Origin: JADKAV01 sp037045455
Lineage (GTDB): Bacteria > Actinomycetota > Actinomycetes > S36-B12 > UBA10799
Direction: 5' to 3'
Assembly (NCBI GenBank): GCA_037045455.1
Contig: JBAOIN010000016.1
Span: 62,001-126,000, forward strand
Length of the DNA: 64,000 nt
Of this stretch, positions 19,451 through 28,091 are shown one piece after another. Position 1 is the first letter of the stretch. Each line of letters begins with the position of its first letter. The notes under the pieces are model-generated. The model was not told the origin of the DNA. It ran no database searches and saw nothing but the letters and a program-made list of their open reading frames with translations. The translations under genes were made by a program, and so were the position numbers.

Positions 19451-22034
19451 ATGGCCGAGAAGGTCACCGCTGCTGAACGCACCCGCCAAGCCATTACGGC
19501 CATCAACTCCGGGGACATCGCCGGTGGCCGGCAATTGCTCGCAGAGGCGCTGAGCACTGACGCTGACTACGAACTGGCCTGGTTGTGGTTCGCCGCGGTC
19601 GCCGACAGCGACGAGGAGAAGAAGTTCTGTCTCGAGCGCGCCCGCGACGTCAATCCGCTGCACGAGGCCAATGCCGCTCTCGGACCGCTGCGCGGGGTCA
19701 AGCAGCAGCCACCGCCGGAACTGACGTCCCTGGTCGACCCTGAGCCCCCGGAGTTCGTGCAGGACTACGTGCCCGAACTCGTCCGGCAACGGCGGCGCCG
19801 GAAGTTGCGCTTCGGGGCGATCGCGTTGGCCGTCCTGGCCGTCCTGGGCCTGGTCTTCTGGGCGGCCAACAATAGGGCGAAAAGCCCCGTGTACCTCGCG
19901 GTCGTCGTGTCCGACGACCAGGGCGACAAGGCGACGTCGCGGGAGATCATGGACACCGTCAACTGGGCGGTGGACGAATGGAACAGCAGTGGCAAGGTCG
20001 GCACTCACCCACTGGCCGTCCAGTACTTCTCCGACAACGACGACCCGGCCACAGCCGCGGAAGTGGCCAAGCAGATCGCCGCCGACGACCGTTTTGTGGG
20101 AGTGGTCGGCCACCAGCTCAGCTCGACGTCACAGGCAGCCGGACCGATCTACGCGCAGGCCGGCATCCCGGTCATCACCGCCACGGCGACCGCCGACGCG
20201 GTGACGAAGGGCAACCCCTGGTACTTCCGCACCGTCTTCGACAACGCCACCCAGGGCGAGGGGATCGCGGCGTACGTCTCCCAGGTGCTCAAGGCGCCGG
20301 CATCGATCGTGGTCTACGACGACAGCGCCTACGGCACCACGTTGCGCGATGGCTATGTCTCGGCCATGAAGCGGGCCGGTGACCAGATCCAGGCCCAGGT
20401 CGAGATCCCGGCCGGTGACGTTAAGGACCAGGCGACCATCGACCGGATCGTCACGAGCGTCACCGTCGTCGACAAGCCAGGGCCGATCGTGTTGATGGTG
20501 GACGACCCGGCGATCTCCGCGCTGGGTCCGGCGCTGGAGGCAGTGGGCGTGGCCCCAACGCTGGTAGGCAGTGACTCGTTGGCACTGCGCGACTTCTTCG
20601 CGCCCTTGGCCGAGGGCAAGGCCGGGACGGTCAACCGAGCCCTTGCGGCAAGCCCCTTGACGCGGGGTGCGCTGACCGGCGAAGCCGTGCGGTTCGTCCA
20701 CGACTTCTCGGAGTACTACGGATACCAGCCCTCATGGGCCTCCCCGTTGACCTATGACGCGGTCAATGCCTTCGCGGAGTCCATCGCCGGGATCGACACC
20801 GGCGCCGGCGTGGCCGCCCAGCGCACGGCCATCCGCGACCGGTTCGATCACGCGCGCAGCCCGGAGACCAGCCTGGACGGCCTGACCGGGGACATCTACT
20901 TCGACGACAGCGACTCCGCCGAACGCCCCGTGGGCATGGAGAGCGGCCGCATCGCCCCCAACGGTGAACTGACGATCGAGAGCGCCCCGATCCAGCTGGC
21001 CCCGTACTCGCCCTCGGCCGGAGCCAGCGAGAACGAGGAGATCGCTGCTGGGGAGGCGGTGCGCTTCCTCGATACCGTCTACACGCTCCAGCAGATCGTC
21101 GCCGTGGGCATCAACTACAACCAAGTCGATGAACTGGACGTGGCCTCCCAAACGTACTTCGCCGACTTCTTCATCTGGTTCAAGTACGCCGAGGACAAGG
21201 ACGATCCGGCCGACGTCGTCTTCACCAACGCGGTCGACAGCTCGCTGGGCGCTCGGCGAGCCGCAGCGGCTGCAGACGGTTGCCGGACAGACCTATGCGC
21301 TGTACCGGGTGGCCGGCGAGTTCAAGGGGCAGTTCAACTTCCGGCAGTTCCCGTTCGACCGCCAGGAGCTGCCGATCCTGTTGCAGCACCGCAGCCTGCC
21401 CGCGGCCCGGCTCAGCTACTTCCCGGACGAGGATCTGCTGCTGCAGACCCAGTCGCAGCGGCTGGAGAGCGGCGTGGATGCCGGATCGACCATCGACGCC
21501 ATCCCGAACTGGGAGGCGTACTACGTCAACTTCTTCCCGAGCAGCGTGGGCAACACCTCCGCGCTGGGCGACCCGTACTTCATTGCCGGGACCTCGGGTG
21601 TGACGTACTCGGTGTTCGCCTCGAACGTCGAGATCCGCCGCGATGTGTCGAGCTTCCTGGTCAAGAACCTGCTGCCGCTGATCCTGCTGTCGATCGTGGT
21701 CTACATCAGTCTGTGGCTGCCGTTGAAGGACCACACCTCACGGATCTCGATGGCGGTGACCGGCATCCTGACCGGGGCCGTGATGCTCAACACCGTCACC
21801 AGTTCCTTGCCCGACGTCGACTACACCGTGGCCATCGAATGGGCGTACTACGTCTTCATCGCACTGGCTGCGGCGACCGCGATCGTCACACTGATCGGCC
21901 GGCAGTGGAACGACGAACGGCGGCTGGCTTCGGTCCGGGCACTGAACCGGTTCGCGCGGATCGCCTACCCGCTGGTGATCCTCGCGGTGGCGTTCGTCTA
22001 CTGGTATCAGTTCCACGACGTGAGCCCCCTGTAG
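19451..22034 (+). CDS. Pentameric ligand-gated ion channel fused to periplasmic binding domain
   Basis: About 860 residues once one extra base near 21252 is removed. Residues 10-80 form a TPR-like helical segment (AEALSTDADYELAWLWFAAV). Residue 121-139 is a transmembrane helix after a run of arginines, giving a cytoplasmic N-terminus. About 146-520 is a type-1 periplasmic binding fold like the Leu/Ile/Val or amide receptors (GVVGHQLSSTSQAAGPIY, IPVITATATAD). About 545-735 is the beta-sandwich of the Cys-loop superfamily with the diagnostic FRQFPFDRQELP, lacking the cysteines, as in prokaryotic members. Four helices follow at about 738-757, 763-787, 792-816 and 834-855; the second would line the pore. 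ATG 19451 follows AGGGAGAG. The chimera should open an ion pore in response to a small ligand. Confidence 0.88.
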
Positions 22035-22091
22035 GGCGTGCAGCCGCCCGGCTTCGAGTCAGGCACGCACCCAACTCACCAGAGCGTTCGC

Positions 22092-22406
22092 TCAGGCGTC
22101 GAAGCCTTCCAGGTCGTGCAGTACGTCTTCGGACAGTGACTCTTCCTCGCCGCCGTCCTCCTCGTAGTGCATCGCGGACTCTTCCGCAGACAGATCGTGG
22201 GTGTCGTGGCTGTCCCAGGCGATCTCCTCGCCGGTGCGGTCGGCGCCGTCCTCTTCGTCCTGGGAGATCAGGTGCCCGACCCGGTGATCCTCCCCGTTGC
22301 GGATCTCGGTGAACTCCGGCCCGTCGGTGCCGAGTTCCCGGCTCAACTCGCCCCACAGTTGCGCTACGACTTCGTCGCCGGGGCGGTCTCCGAATTGCCT
22401 GCTCAT
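22092..22406 (-). CDS. Small acidic protein, DUF5709-like
   Basis: A 104-residue very acidic protein without signal or membrane segment. The stretch HDLSAEESAMHYEED resembles the conserved end of actinobacterial DUF5709 proteins, whose function is unknown. It begins 38 bases after the gpmA stop region (gpmA ends at 22444 on the same strand), so it may be co-transcribed with gpmA. The family assignment is tentative and rests on that short motif and the acidic composition. Confidence 0.6.
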   Translation of the reverse strand: MSRQFGDRPGDEVVAQLWGELSRELGTDGPEFTEIRNGEDHRVGHLISQDEEDGADRTGEEIAWDSHDTHDLSAEESAMHYEEDGGEEESLSEDVLHDLEGFDA

Positions 22407-22443
22407 GACAACTCCTTGATCGGTCTACTCCCTAGAGTAGTCC

Positions 22444-23187
22444 TCAGGACTTCCCTTGGTTGGCCACTGCTGCAGCTGCGCTTGCGGCTGCCTCGGGGTC
22501 CAGATAGCGCCCAGCCGACAGCGGCATCAGGTCTTCGCCCAGTTCGTAGACCAGCGGGATTCCGGTGGGGATGTTCAGCCCGGCGATGTCGGCGTCTGAG
22601 ATGCCGTCCAAGTGCTTGACCAAGGCCCGCAGCGAGTTCCCATGCGCGCCGATCAGCACCGTGCCGTAGGTGCGCAGGTCGGGCACCACCGCGTCATACC
22701 AGTAGGGCAGCATCCTGACCACGACGTCCTTGAGGCACTCGGTCAGCGGGCGGATCTCCGGGGGCAGTGCGGCGTAGCGCGCGTCGTCGAACTGCGAGTA
22801 CTGGTCGTCGGCCGCGATCGGCGGCGGTGGGGTGTCGTAGGAGCGGCGCCAGAGCATGAACTGCTCCTCGCCGAACTCCTCGAGGGTCTGCTTCTTGTTC
22901 TTACCCTGCAGGGCGCCGTAGTGCCGCTCGTTGAGCCGCCAGGAGCGTCGCACCGGGATCCAGTGCCGGTCGCAGCCATCGAGAGCGAGGTTCGTGGTGC
23001 GGATCGCCCGGCGCAGTACGGAGGTATGAGCGACCTCCGGCAGGATTCCGGATTCGGCCAGGAGTGCCCCGGCTTTGCCGCCCTCGGCGACCCCCTTCTC
23101 GGTGAGGTCGACGTCGACCCAGCCGGTGAACTGGTTCAGTGCGTTCCATTCGCTCTCGCCGTGGCGCAGAAGGATCAGGGTGCTCAT
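22444..23187 (-). CDS. gpmA: 2,3-bisphosphoglycerate-dependent phosphoglycerate mutase
   Basis: A 247-residue glycolytic enzyme interconverting 3- and 2-phosphoglycerate through a phosphohistidine. The catalytic motif LLRHGESEWN is at residues 5-14, followed by FTGWVDVDLTEKG, NERHYGALQGKNK and AHGNSLRALVKHLDG with the second histidine. ATG 23187 was preferred to the upstream one at 23196 because the protein then begins MSTLILLRHG. In mycobacteria gpm1 also neighbours mshA and senX3-regX3. Confidence 0.95.
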   Translation of the reverse strand: MSTLILLRHGESEWNALNQFTGWVDVDLTEKGVAEGGKAGALLAESGILPEVAHTSVLRRAIRTTNLALDGCDRHWIPVRRSWRLNERHYGALQGKNKKQTLEEFGEEQFMLWRRSYDTPPPPIAADDQYSQFDDARYAALPPEIRPLTECLKDVVVRMLPYWYDAVVPDLRTYGTVLIGAHGNSLRALVKHLDGISDADIAGLNIPTGIPLVYELGEDLMPLSAGRYLDPEAAASAAAAVANQGKS

Positions 23188-23264
23188 GGCTTCCAACCTA
23201 GCGAGGCCGCTTCGCTGCCGACGTTAGCCCCCGACGGCCATCCACCCTCACGGCAGCATTCCCG

Positions 23265-23744
23265 CTAACCGATGTCGTCCGGCCGTAGATGCTCGAACGC
23301 GGCCAGGTTCGCGGTGGACTCGCCGCGGGACAACCGCCAACGCCATTCCCGCTCGATGCTGGACCGGAAGCCGAGCTCCAGGATGTGATTGAACGAGCCA
23401 TCGGCTTCGGCCAGCACCGCGCCCAGGACCTGGTCGAGCACGTCAACCGTCACCGTCGCGGCCGGAAGCCTGCCCACCAGGTAGATGTCGCCGAGTTGGT
23501 CGATGGCGTAGGCGATCCCGAACAACTTCCGGTTGCGCTCCAGCAGCCAACGATGCACCCCGGCGACGTTCTCGTCCGGGTGGCGGGCGACGAAGGCATT
23601 GATGCTCAAGGAATGCGGGCCCGGCACCAGAGCACACGTCGTGCGCAGTTTGCGCTCGCCCGGCAGCACGACGGTGATCGCCTGGTCGGTCTGCTCGTGG
23701 TCGAGCCCACTGGCGTCGATCCACTCGGTGATGGCCTCGATCAT
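23265..23744 (-). CDS. YbjN-domain protein
   Basis: A 159-residue soluble protein. LSINAFVARHPDENVAGVHRWLLERN and IYLVGRLP are typical of the YbjN fold, which resembles a type III secretion chaperone. Its start overlaps the mshA stop by four bases, so the two are co-translated. In Mycobacterium tuberculosis Rv0487 occupies the same place after mshA. The biochemical role is not known. Confidence 0.8.
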   Translation of the reverse strand: MIEAITEWIDASGLDHEQTDQAITVVLPGERKLRTTCALVPGPHSLSINAFVARHPDENVAGVHRWLLERNRKLFGIAYAIDQLGDIYLVGRLPAATVTVDVLDQVLGAVLAEADGSFNHILELGFRSSIEREWRWRLSRGESTANLAAFEHLRPDDIG

Positions 23745-25003
23745 GCGTACCTGCGCAACAGCAGCGGTCGCTGGGCCAGAGCCTCGTCGTACGCCTCCCG
23801 GGTCGCCTGTGCGGTGGCTGCCCAGCTGAACTTCTCGGCGTGACGGCGCGCCAGCACGGACATCCGCTGCCGAGTGGCCGGCTGCAGGACCACCGATTCG
23901 ATGGCACTTGCAAAGTCGTCGGGGTCATGACCCGCGACCAGGACGCCGCCGTCACCCACTGCCGTTGTGAGCCCACCAACGCGACTGGCCACGACCGGCA
24001 CCCCGCAGGCCTGCGCCTCCACCGCGACCAGCCCGAAGGACTCCGAGTAACTGGGCACAACAACGACGTCGGCGGCGCGGTACAGATCCGCGAGCTCATC
24101 GCGCGGCACGGGCGGCATCAGCCGGATCACGTCCTGCATTCCCAGATCCGCAATCAGTTGAGGCAGGTGGCCGGATCTGTCGAAGCCAGATCCGGACAGT
24201 CCGCCGTTGATGACCACTTTCAGCCGGGGGCGCAACTCCGGACGTCGCATCAACATCCGATGGGTGGCGGCGACCAGAACATCGGGTGCTTTCAACGGCT
24301 GAATCCGTCCGACGAAGAGCACGAGGATGTCGTCCTGTTCGACTCCGAGCCGCTGTCGGCCAGGCTGCACCGGCCCGGGGGAGAACGTCTGCAGATCGAC
24401 CCCCGGCAGCGCGACGGCGATGCGTTCGGGGTCGGCTTGGTAGAGCGTCACCAGGTCGTCGGCCTCGGTTTCGGTGTTGGCGATGAGCATGTCGGCGGCG
24501 GCGACCACCTGCTCCTCGCCCAGCACCCGCTCATAAGGCTCGGGATCGTCCCCGGCCGCCAGCGCGAGGTTCTTCACTTTGGCCATCGTGTGCATGCTGT
24601 GCACCAGCGGGATCTGCCATCGTTCCGAGGCCACCCAGCCGACCTGGCCGGACAGCCAGTAATGCGAATGCACGAGGTCGTAGTACCCCTCGGGACGGTG
24701 TGCCTCTGCCCGTAGCACCGCTGCCGTGAACGCGCACAATTGCGCCGGCAACTGCTCCTTGCGCAAGCCCTCGTAGGGGCCGGCGGGTACATGATGCACC
24801 GTCACCCCCTCGGTCACAGAAACCCGCGGCGGTTGCTCGCTGGAGGTGGCTCGGGTGAAGATCTCGACCTCGGTCCCGCTGACCGCCAAGTGCTTGGCGA
24901 CCTCCAGCACGTACACGTTCATGCCGCCTGCGTCGCCACTACCGGGCATGGCCAACGGTGAGGTGTGCATGGAGATCATCGCCACACGGCCCGCACGGTG
25001 CAT
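23741..25003 (-). CDS. mshA: D-inositol-3-phosphate glycosyltransferase
   Basis: A 420-residue GT4 enzyme of the GT-B fold that transfers GlcNAc from UDP-GlcNAc to inositol-3-phosphate, the first step of mycothiol synthesis. The N-terminal ISMHTSPLAMPGSGDAGGMN holds the conserved glycine loop, FVGRIQPLKAPDVL starts the second Rossmann domain, and SYSESFGLVAVEAQACG is the EX7E nucleotide-sugar site. The start ATG has GGAG upstream. A PHO-box-like repeat lies about 200 bases upstream, with a possible 37-residue ORF between them. Confidence 0.93.
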   Translation of the reverse strand: MHRAGRVAMISMHTSPLAMPGSGDAGGMNVYVLEVAKHLAVSGTEVEIFTRATSSEQPPRVSVTEGVTVHHVPAGPYEGLRKEQLPAQLCAFTAAVLRAEAHRPEGYYDLVHSHYWLSGQVGWVASERWQIPLVHSMHTMAKVKNLALAAGDDPEPYERVLGEEQVVAAADMLIANTETEADDLVTLYQADPERIAVALPGVDLQTFSPGPVQPGRQRLGVEQDDILVLFVGRIQPLKAPDVLVAATHRMLMRRPELRPRLKVVINGGLSGSGFDRSGHLPQLIADLGMQDVIRLMPPVPRDELADLYRAADVVVVPSYSESFGLVAVEAQACGVPVVASRVGGLTTAVGDGGVLVAGHDPDDFASAIESVVLQPATRQRMSVLARRHAEKFSWAATAQATREAYDEALAQRPLLLRRYA

Positions 25004-25049
25004 GGCTACATTCTCCCCGGTGGTCCGGCGTCGTGCCGGGCCAGGTTGC

Positions 25050-25163
25050 TCAGGAAGCCAGCGGCAGTGGCTGCGGGGTCACCGTCGACAGCCAGGTTGC
25101 TTTCAGGTACTGCCGCCCGGCCGGGTCCCACTCCACGGTCCAGGTCATGCGCATCTCGGTCAT
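25050..25163 (-). CDS. Possible small protein upstream of mshA
   Basis: A 37-residue ORF from ATG 25163 to the stop at 25050, with GGAAAGGTG at a suitable distance before the ATG. The first half (MTWTVEWDPAGRQYLKATW) looks protein-like. It lies 46 bases before mshA and directly behind the PHO-box-like repeat, so it could be a leader peptide or a small protein. A different frame continues toward mshA and looks equally protein-like near its end, so a frame break here cannot be excluded. I see no family. Confidence 0.35.
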   Translation of the reverse strand: MTEMRMTWTVEWDPAGRQYLKATWLSTVTPQPLPLAS

Positions 25164-25203
25164 GACGACACCTTTCCCCGATCTGAACCCGAGTATACGC
25201 ACA

Positions 25204-25221
25204 GGTGAACGGAAGGTGAAC
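25204..25221 (-). promoter_or_regulatory. PHO-box-like direct repeat before the mshA operon
   Basis: On the minus strand GTTCACC is repeated with an 11-base period (plus-strand GGTGAAC at 25204-25210 and 25215-25221), with TTCC between the copies. This is the classic direct-repeat unit bound by PhoP in Streptomyces and RegX3 in mycobacteria. RegX3, its kinase and PhoU are encoded within 3 kb. It lies between the phoU stop and mshA, pointing to phosphate control of the mshA-YbjN transcript. Confidence 0.7.
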
Positions 25222-25274
25222 GACACGTCGGCCTCGCAGCGACTCGCACGTCGAGCTGCCGTCTCCAGCGCGGA

Positions 25275-25931
25275 TCAACGCACGTGCGGCACTGCCGGGC
25301 GCGTGGGGCCGGCGGCGGTGACGGTCACGGCGACATCCACCGCGTGCGCGGCGATGCGCTGGTAGTCCCGGCAGATCGAGGTGAGTTCCATGGCGACATA
25401 GACCGGGTGCGGCCAGGCCCGGGAGCGGCCGATGACCAGCATCTCCTGGTGCAGACGATCCACCTGCCGATCCTGTTCCACCATTCCCTGCGCAGCAGTG
25501 GTGTCGCGCAGCGCGACGGCCGCTACAGCGATTTCCAGCATGCGATCGCTGACCGCGCCGAGATCGCTGACCAGCCCCGCAACTTCGGCGGGAACCACTG
25601 CACGCGGATAGGCCCGGCGGGTGGCTTTGGCGATCTGCCCGGCCAGGCACGCGATCTGGTGCAGTGAACCGACGATCCGGCCACTGCCCAACAGTGCCCG
25701 CAGGTCACGTTCGGCCATGTGCCGCCCGGCTACGACGTCCACGATGTCCTGGGTGAGCAGATCCACTCTGTCCGTGACGTCCAGAACGTCACTGATCACC
25801 GACTGGGCACCAGACAGGTCCGCGTGCAGTGCGGCCGCCGTTGCAGCCGCGACGAGCTGCCGGACGTGATCGCCCAGCGCGGCTTGGGCCGCGTCCAGTG
25901 CGGCAGTGCGGGTGTCCAGGGCTGTGCGCAT
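25275..25931 (-). CDS. phoU: Phosphate signalling protein PhoU
   Basis: A 218-residue helical protein of two three-helix bundles. The metal-contacting stretches correspond to DLTDRVDLLTQD-like and HQEMLVIGRSRAW-CRDYQRIAAHA positions in the family. It links the phosphate transporter state to the sensor kinase and is encoded divergently from senX3, with 133 bases between starts. The phosphate transporter genes are not in the window. Confidence 0.82.
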   Translation of the reverse strand: MRTALDTRTAALDAAQAALGDHVRQLVAAATAAALHADLSGAQSVISDVLDVTDRVDLLTQDIVDVVAGRHMAERDLRALLGSGRIVGSLHQIACLAGQIAKATRRAYPRAVVPAEVAGLVSDLGAVSDRMLEIAVAAVALRDTTAAQGMVEQDRQVDRLHQEMLVIGRSRAWPHPVYVAMELTSICRDYQRIAAHAVDVAVTVTAAGPTRPAVPHVR

Positions 25932-26064
25932 CGCGGATCACGCTAAGTGCACTTGGCGGCAGGGGTGCTTCCTCGGTGCAAACCAAAGGTGAACAGTAGG
26001 GGAAGAGCGTGGCGTCCTACGCAGGTTGCGACCCTGGTCGGACTGGTGTCCGTATGTTTGTCGT
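25932..26064. promoter_or_regulatory. phoU / senX3 divergent regulatory region
   Basis: The gap holds a perfect 10-base palindrome AAGTGCACTT at 25945-25954 and a single GGTGAAC unit near 25988, which on the minus strand reads GTTCACCTTTG followed by a weak second unit GTTTGCACCGA at 11 bases. Autoregulation of phoU and senX3-regX3 by RegX3 is plausible but the second repeat unit is poor. Confidence 0.5.
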
Positions 26065-27231
26065 GTGAACCCAGTGTCGCTGGTCGTGCTCGCCGCAAGC
26101 GGCGCTCTGGTCGGCATGCTCGGGTTCCGGCGCCGGCCCGCCTCCGAACCCGAACCCGGAGCCGAGGCGGATGCCGGCATCGGCGGTGCCGAGGTGGAGC
26201 AAGTCCTTTCCGCTTTGCCGGAAGCGTCGATCGTCGTGGATCCGAACGGGACCCCGATCCGGGTGTCCAGCCACGCCCTTGCGATGACCCTGATCCGCGA
26301 TGGCCGCATCGTCGTCCCCGAGATCACCGCCATGATCGCCGACGTCCGCCGGGACGGGATCATCCGCGAGCACGAGACGACCGTGCGCCGTCCCCCGATG
26401 GGCAAGGGACTGGTCACGCTGCGTCTGCGCGTGGCGCCACTCGGCGCCGACCGGGTGCTGGTGCTGGCCGAGGACCTCTCCGAGGCCCAGCGCGTGGATG
26501 CCGTCCGCCGCGATTTCGTGGCCAACGTCAGTCACGAACTGAAGACCCCGATCGGCGCCCTGAGCCTGCTGGCCGAAGCCGTGCTGAGCTCTGCCGACGA
26601 ACCCGAGGCGGTGCGTCACTTCGCCGGCCGCATGGAGGCCGAGTCCGGCCGGCTGTCCGCGCTGGTGGGAGACCTGATCGACCTCAGCCGCCTGCAGGGC
26701 ACCGACCCGCTCAAGGACGCCATCCCGGTGAGCGTGGACGCCGTGGTCAGTGAAGCCGTGGACGCAGTGCGGCAGTTGGCGCAGAATTCCCAGATCGAGC
26801 TCGTCGTAGGCGGGACCCGGGACCTGATCGTGCTGGGGATGGAGTCACAACTGGTGACGGCACTGCGCAACCTGCTGTCCAACGCGGTGAACTACAGCCC
26901 CCGCGGAACCCAGGTCGCAGTGACGACCCGGCTGGTCAATGACGTGGTCGAGATCGCCGTCACGGACCAGGGGATGGGCATCCCGGAGACCGAGCTGCAA
27001 CGGGTCTTCGAACGCTTCTACCGCGTCGACCAGGCCCGCTCGCGGGTCACCGGCGGTACCGGTTTGGGTCTGTCGATCGTCAAGCACGTCGCGGAGAACC
27101 ACGGGGGTGAAGTGGGGGTGTGGAGTGTCCTGGGGGAGGGCAGCACATTCACCCTGCGCTTGCCGCCGTTCACCGACGACCAACTGGTGGTGCCCACGCC
27201 CACCGTCATCGAGGAGGAAAGCACGGCATGA
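26065..27231 (+). CDS. senX3: Phosphate sensor histidine kinase SenX3
   Basis: A 388-residue kinase that phosphorylates RegX3 under phosphate limitation. One N-terminal membrane helix (SLVVLAASGALVGML) anchors a PAS-like domain (about 45-140). The H-box FVANVSHELKTP places the phospho-accepting histidine at about residue 156. The ATPase domain has LRNLLSNAVNYSP, VTDQGMGIPE, VFERFYRVD and GTGLGLSIVKH. GTG 26065 was chosen because the membrane helix follows at once; an earlier in-frame start at 26026 exists. The stop overlaps regX3 by ATGA. Confidence 0.93.
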   Translation: MNPVSLVVLAASGALVGMLGFRRRPASEPEPGAEADAGIGGAEVEQVLSALPEASIVVDPNGTPIRVSSHALAMTLIRDGRIVVPEITAMIADVRRDGIIREHETTVRRPPMGKGLVTLRLRVAPLGADRVLVLAEDLSEAQRVDAVRRDFVANVSHELKTPIGALSLLAEAVLSSADEPEAVRHFAGRMEAESGRLSALVGDLIDLSRLQGTDPLKDAIPVSVDAVVSEAVDAVRQLAQNSQIELVVGGTRDLIVLGMESQLVTALRNLLSNAVNYSPRGTQVAVTTRLVNDVVEIAVTDQGMGIPETELQRVFERFYRVDQARSRVTGGTGLGLSIVKHVAENHGGEVGVWSVLGEGSTFTLRLPPFTDDQLVVPTPTVIEEESTA

Positions 27232-27914
27232 GCAGGATTCTGGTGGTGGAGGACGAGCAGTCGTTCAGCGACGCGCTGTCCTTCATGCTGCGCAAGGAGG
27301 GGTTCGACGTGTCCGTGGCCGCGGACGGTCATGCAGCTGTCGAGACCTTCGAACGCGAGGGGGCGGACATCGTGCTGCTCGACATCATGCTGCCCGGAAT
27401 TCCGGGCACCGAGGTCTGCCGGCAGATCCGCAACGTGTCGCAGGTGCCGATCATCATGGTCACCGCCAAGGACTCCGAGATCGACAAGGTCGTCGGCCTG
27501 GAACTCGGTGCCGACGACTACGTCACCAAGCCTTTCTCATCCCGCGAACTCGTCGCCCGCATCAGGGCGGTCATGCGCCGTCGGGGACCGGAGCCGGCCG
27601 CTTCTTCGGAGTCCGCGCTGACCGCCGGCAACATCACCATGGACGTCGACCGGCACGTGGTGACTGTGGCAGGTCAAGCCGTGAAGCTACCGCTCAAGGA
27701 GTTCGAGTTGCTCGAGGTGCTGATGCGCAATGCCGGCCGGGTGCTCACGCGCGGACAGTTGATCGACCGGGTCTGGGGGTCGGACTACGTGGGGGACACC
27801 AAGACGCTGGACGTGCACGTCAAGCGACTGCGCACCAAGATCGAGCCGAATCCGGCCGAACCGAGCGTGCTGGTCACGGTGCGGGGGCTGGGGTACAAGC
27901 TCGAGGTTGGCTAG
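27228..27914 (+). CDS. regX3: Phosphate response regulator RegX3
   Basis: A 228-residue OmpR/PhoB-type regulator. The receiver domain has acidic residues in VVEDEQS, the phospho-accepting Asp52 in LLDIMLPG and Lys near 101 in YVTKPFS. The C-terminal winged helix contains LPLKEFELLEVLMRNAGRVL and LDVHVKRLRTKIE. It is translated together with senX3. Candidate binding sites with an 11-base direct repeat are found before mshA, and weaker ones before senX3, the 10490 gene and infA. Confidence 0.94.
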   Translation: MSRILVVEDEQSFSDALSFMLRKEGFDVSVAADGHAAVETFEREGADIVLLDIMLPGIPGTEVCRQIRNVSQVPIIMVTAKDSEIDKVVGLELGADDYVTKPFSSRELVARIRAVMRRRGPEPAASSESALTAGNITMDVDRHVVTVAGQAVKLPLKEFELLEVLMRNAGRVLTRGQLIDRVWGSDYVGDTKTLDVHVKRLRTKIEPNPAEPSVLVTVRGLGYKLEVG

Positions 27915-27965
27915 GAAATCCCGCTGTGGCTAGCCGAGATCTCGCGCGCCCTCCTCGGCCGATCC

Positions 27966-28046
27966 GTGAGCATTCCGGTCATCGGTTAGCGCTGTGGACG
28001 GGTTTTTGGCGCCCTGAATGCTCACCGATGCCCACAGTGCTAACGG
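27966..28046. repeat. Interleaved inverted repeats after regX3
   Basis: GTGAGCATTC (27966-27975) is the exact reverse complement of GAATGCTCAC (28016-28025). A second pair, 27983-27998 against 28031-28046, matches at 13 of 16 positions (GGTTAGCGCTGTGG versus the complement GTTAGCACTGTGG). The pairs cross instead of nesting, so they could form a pseudoknot but not one simple hairpin. The region separates two convergent genes and contains GGTTTTTGG, so a terminator role is possible. Confidence 0.55.
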
Positions 28047-28091
28047 ATTTGGATTCACCCGGGAGACAACAGCGCGCAACTCCAACGGCTG

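Noticed and set aside
25006..25650. Open frame on the minus strand overlapping phoU and the gap before mshA
   Set aside because: Most of it is a shadow of phoU. Only the short ORF at 25050-25163 has a ribosome site.
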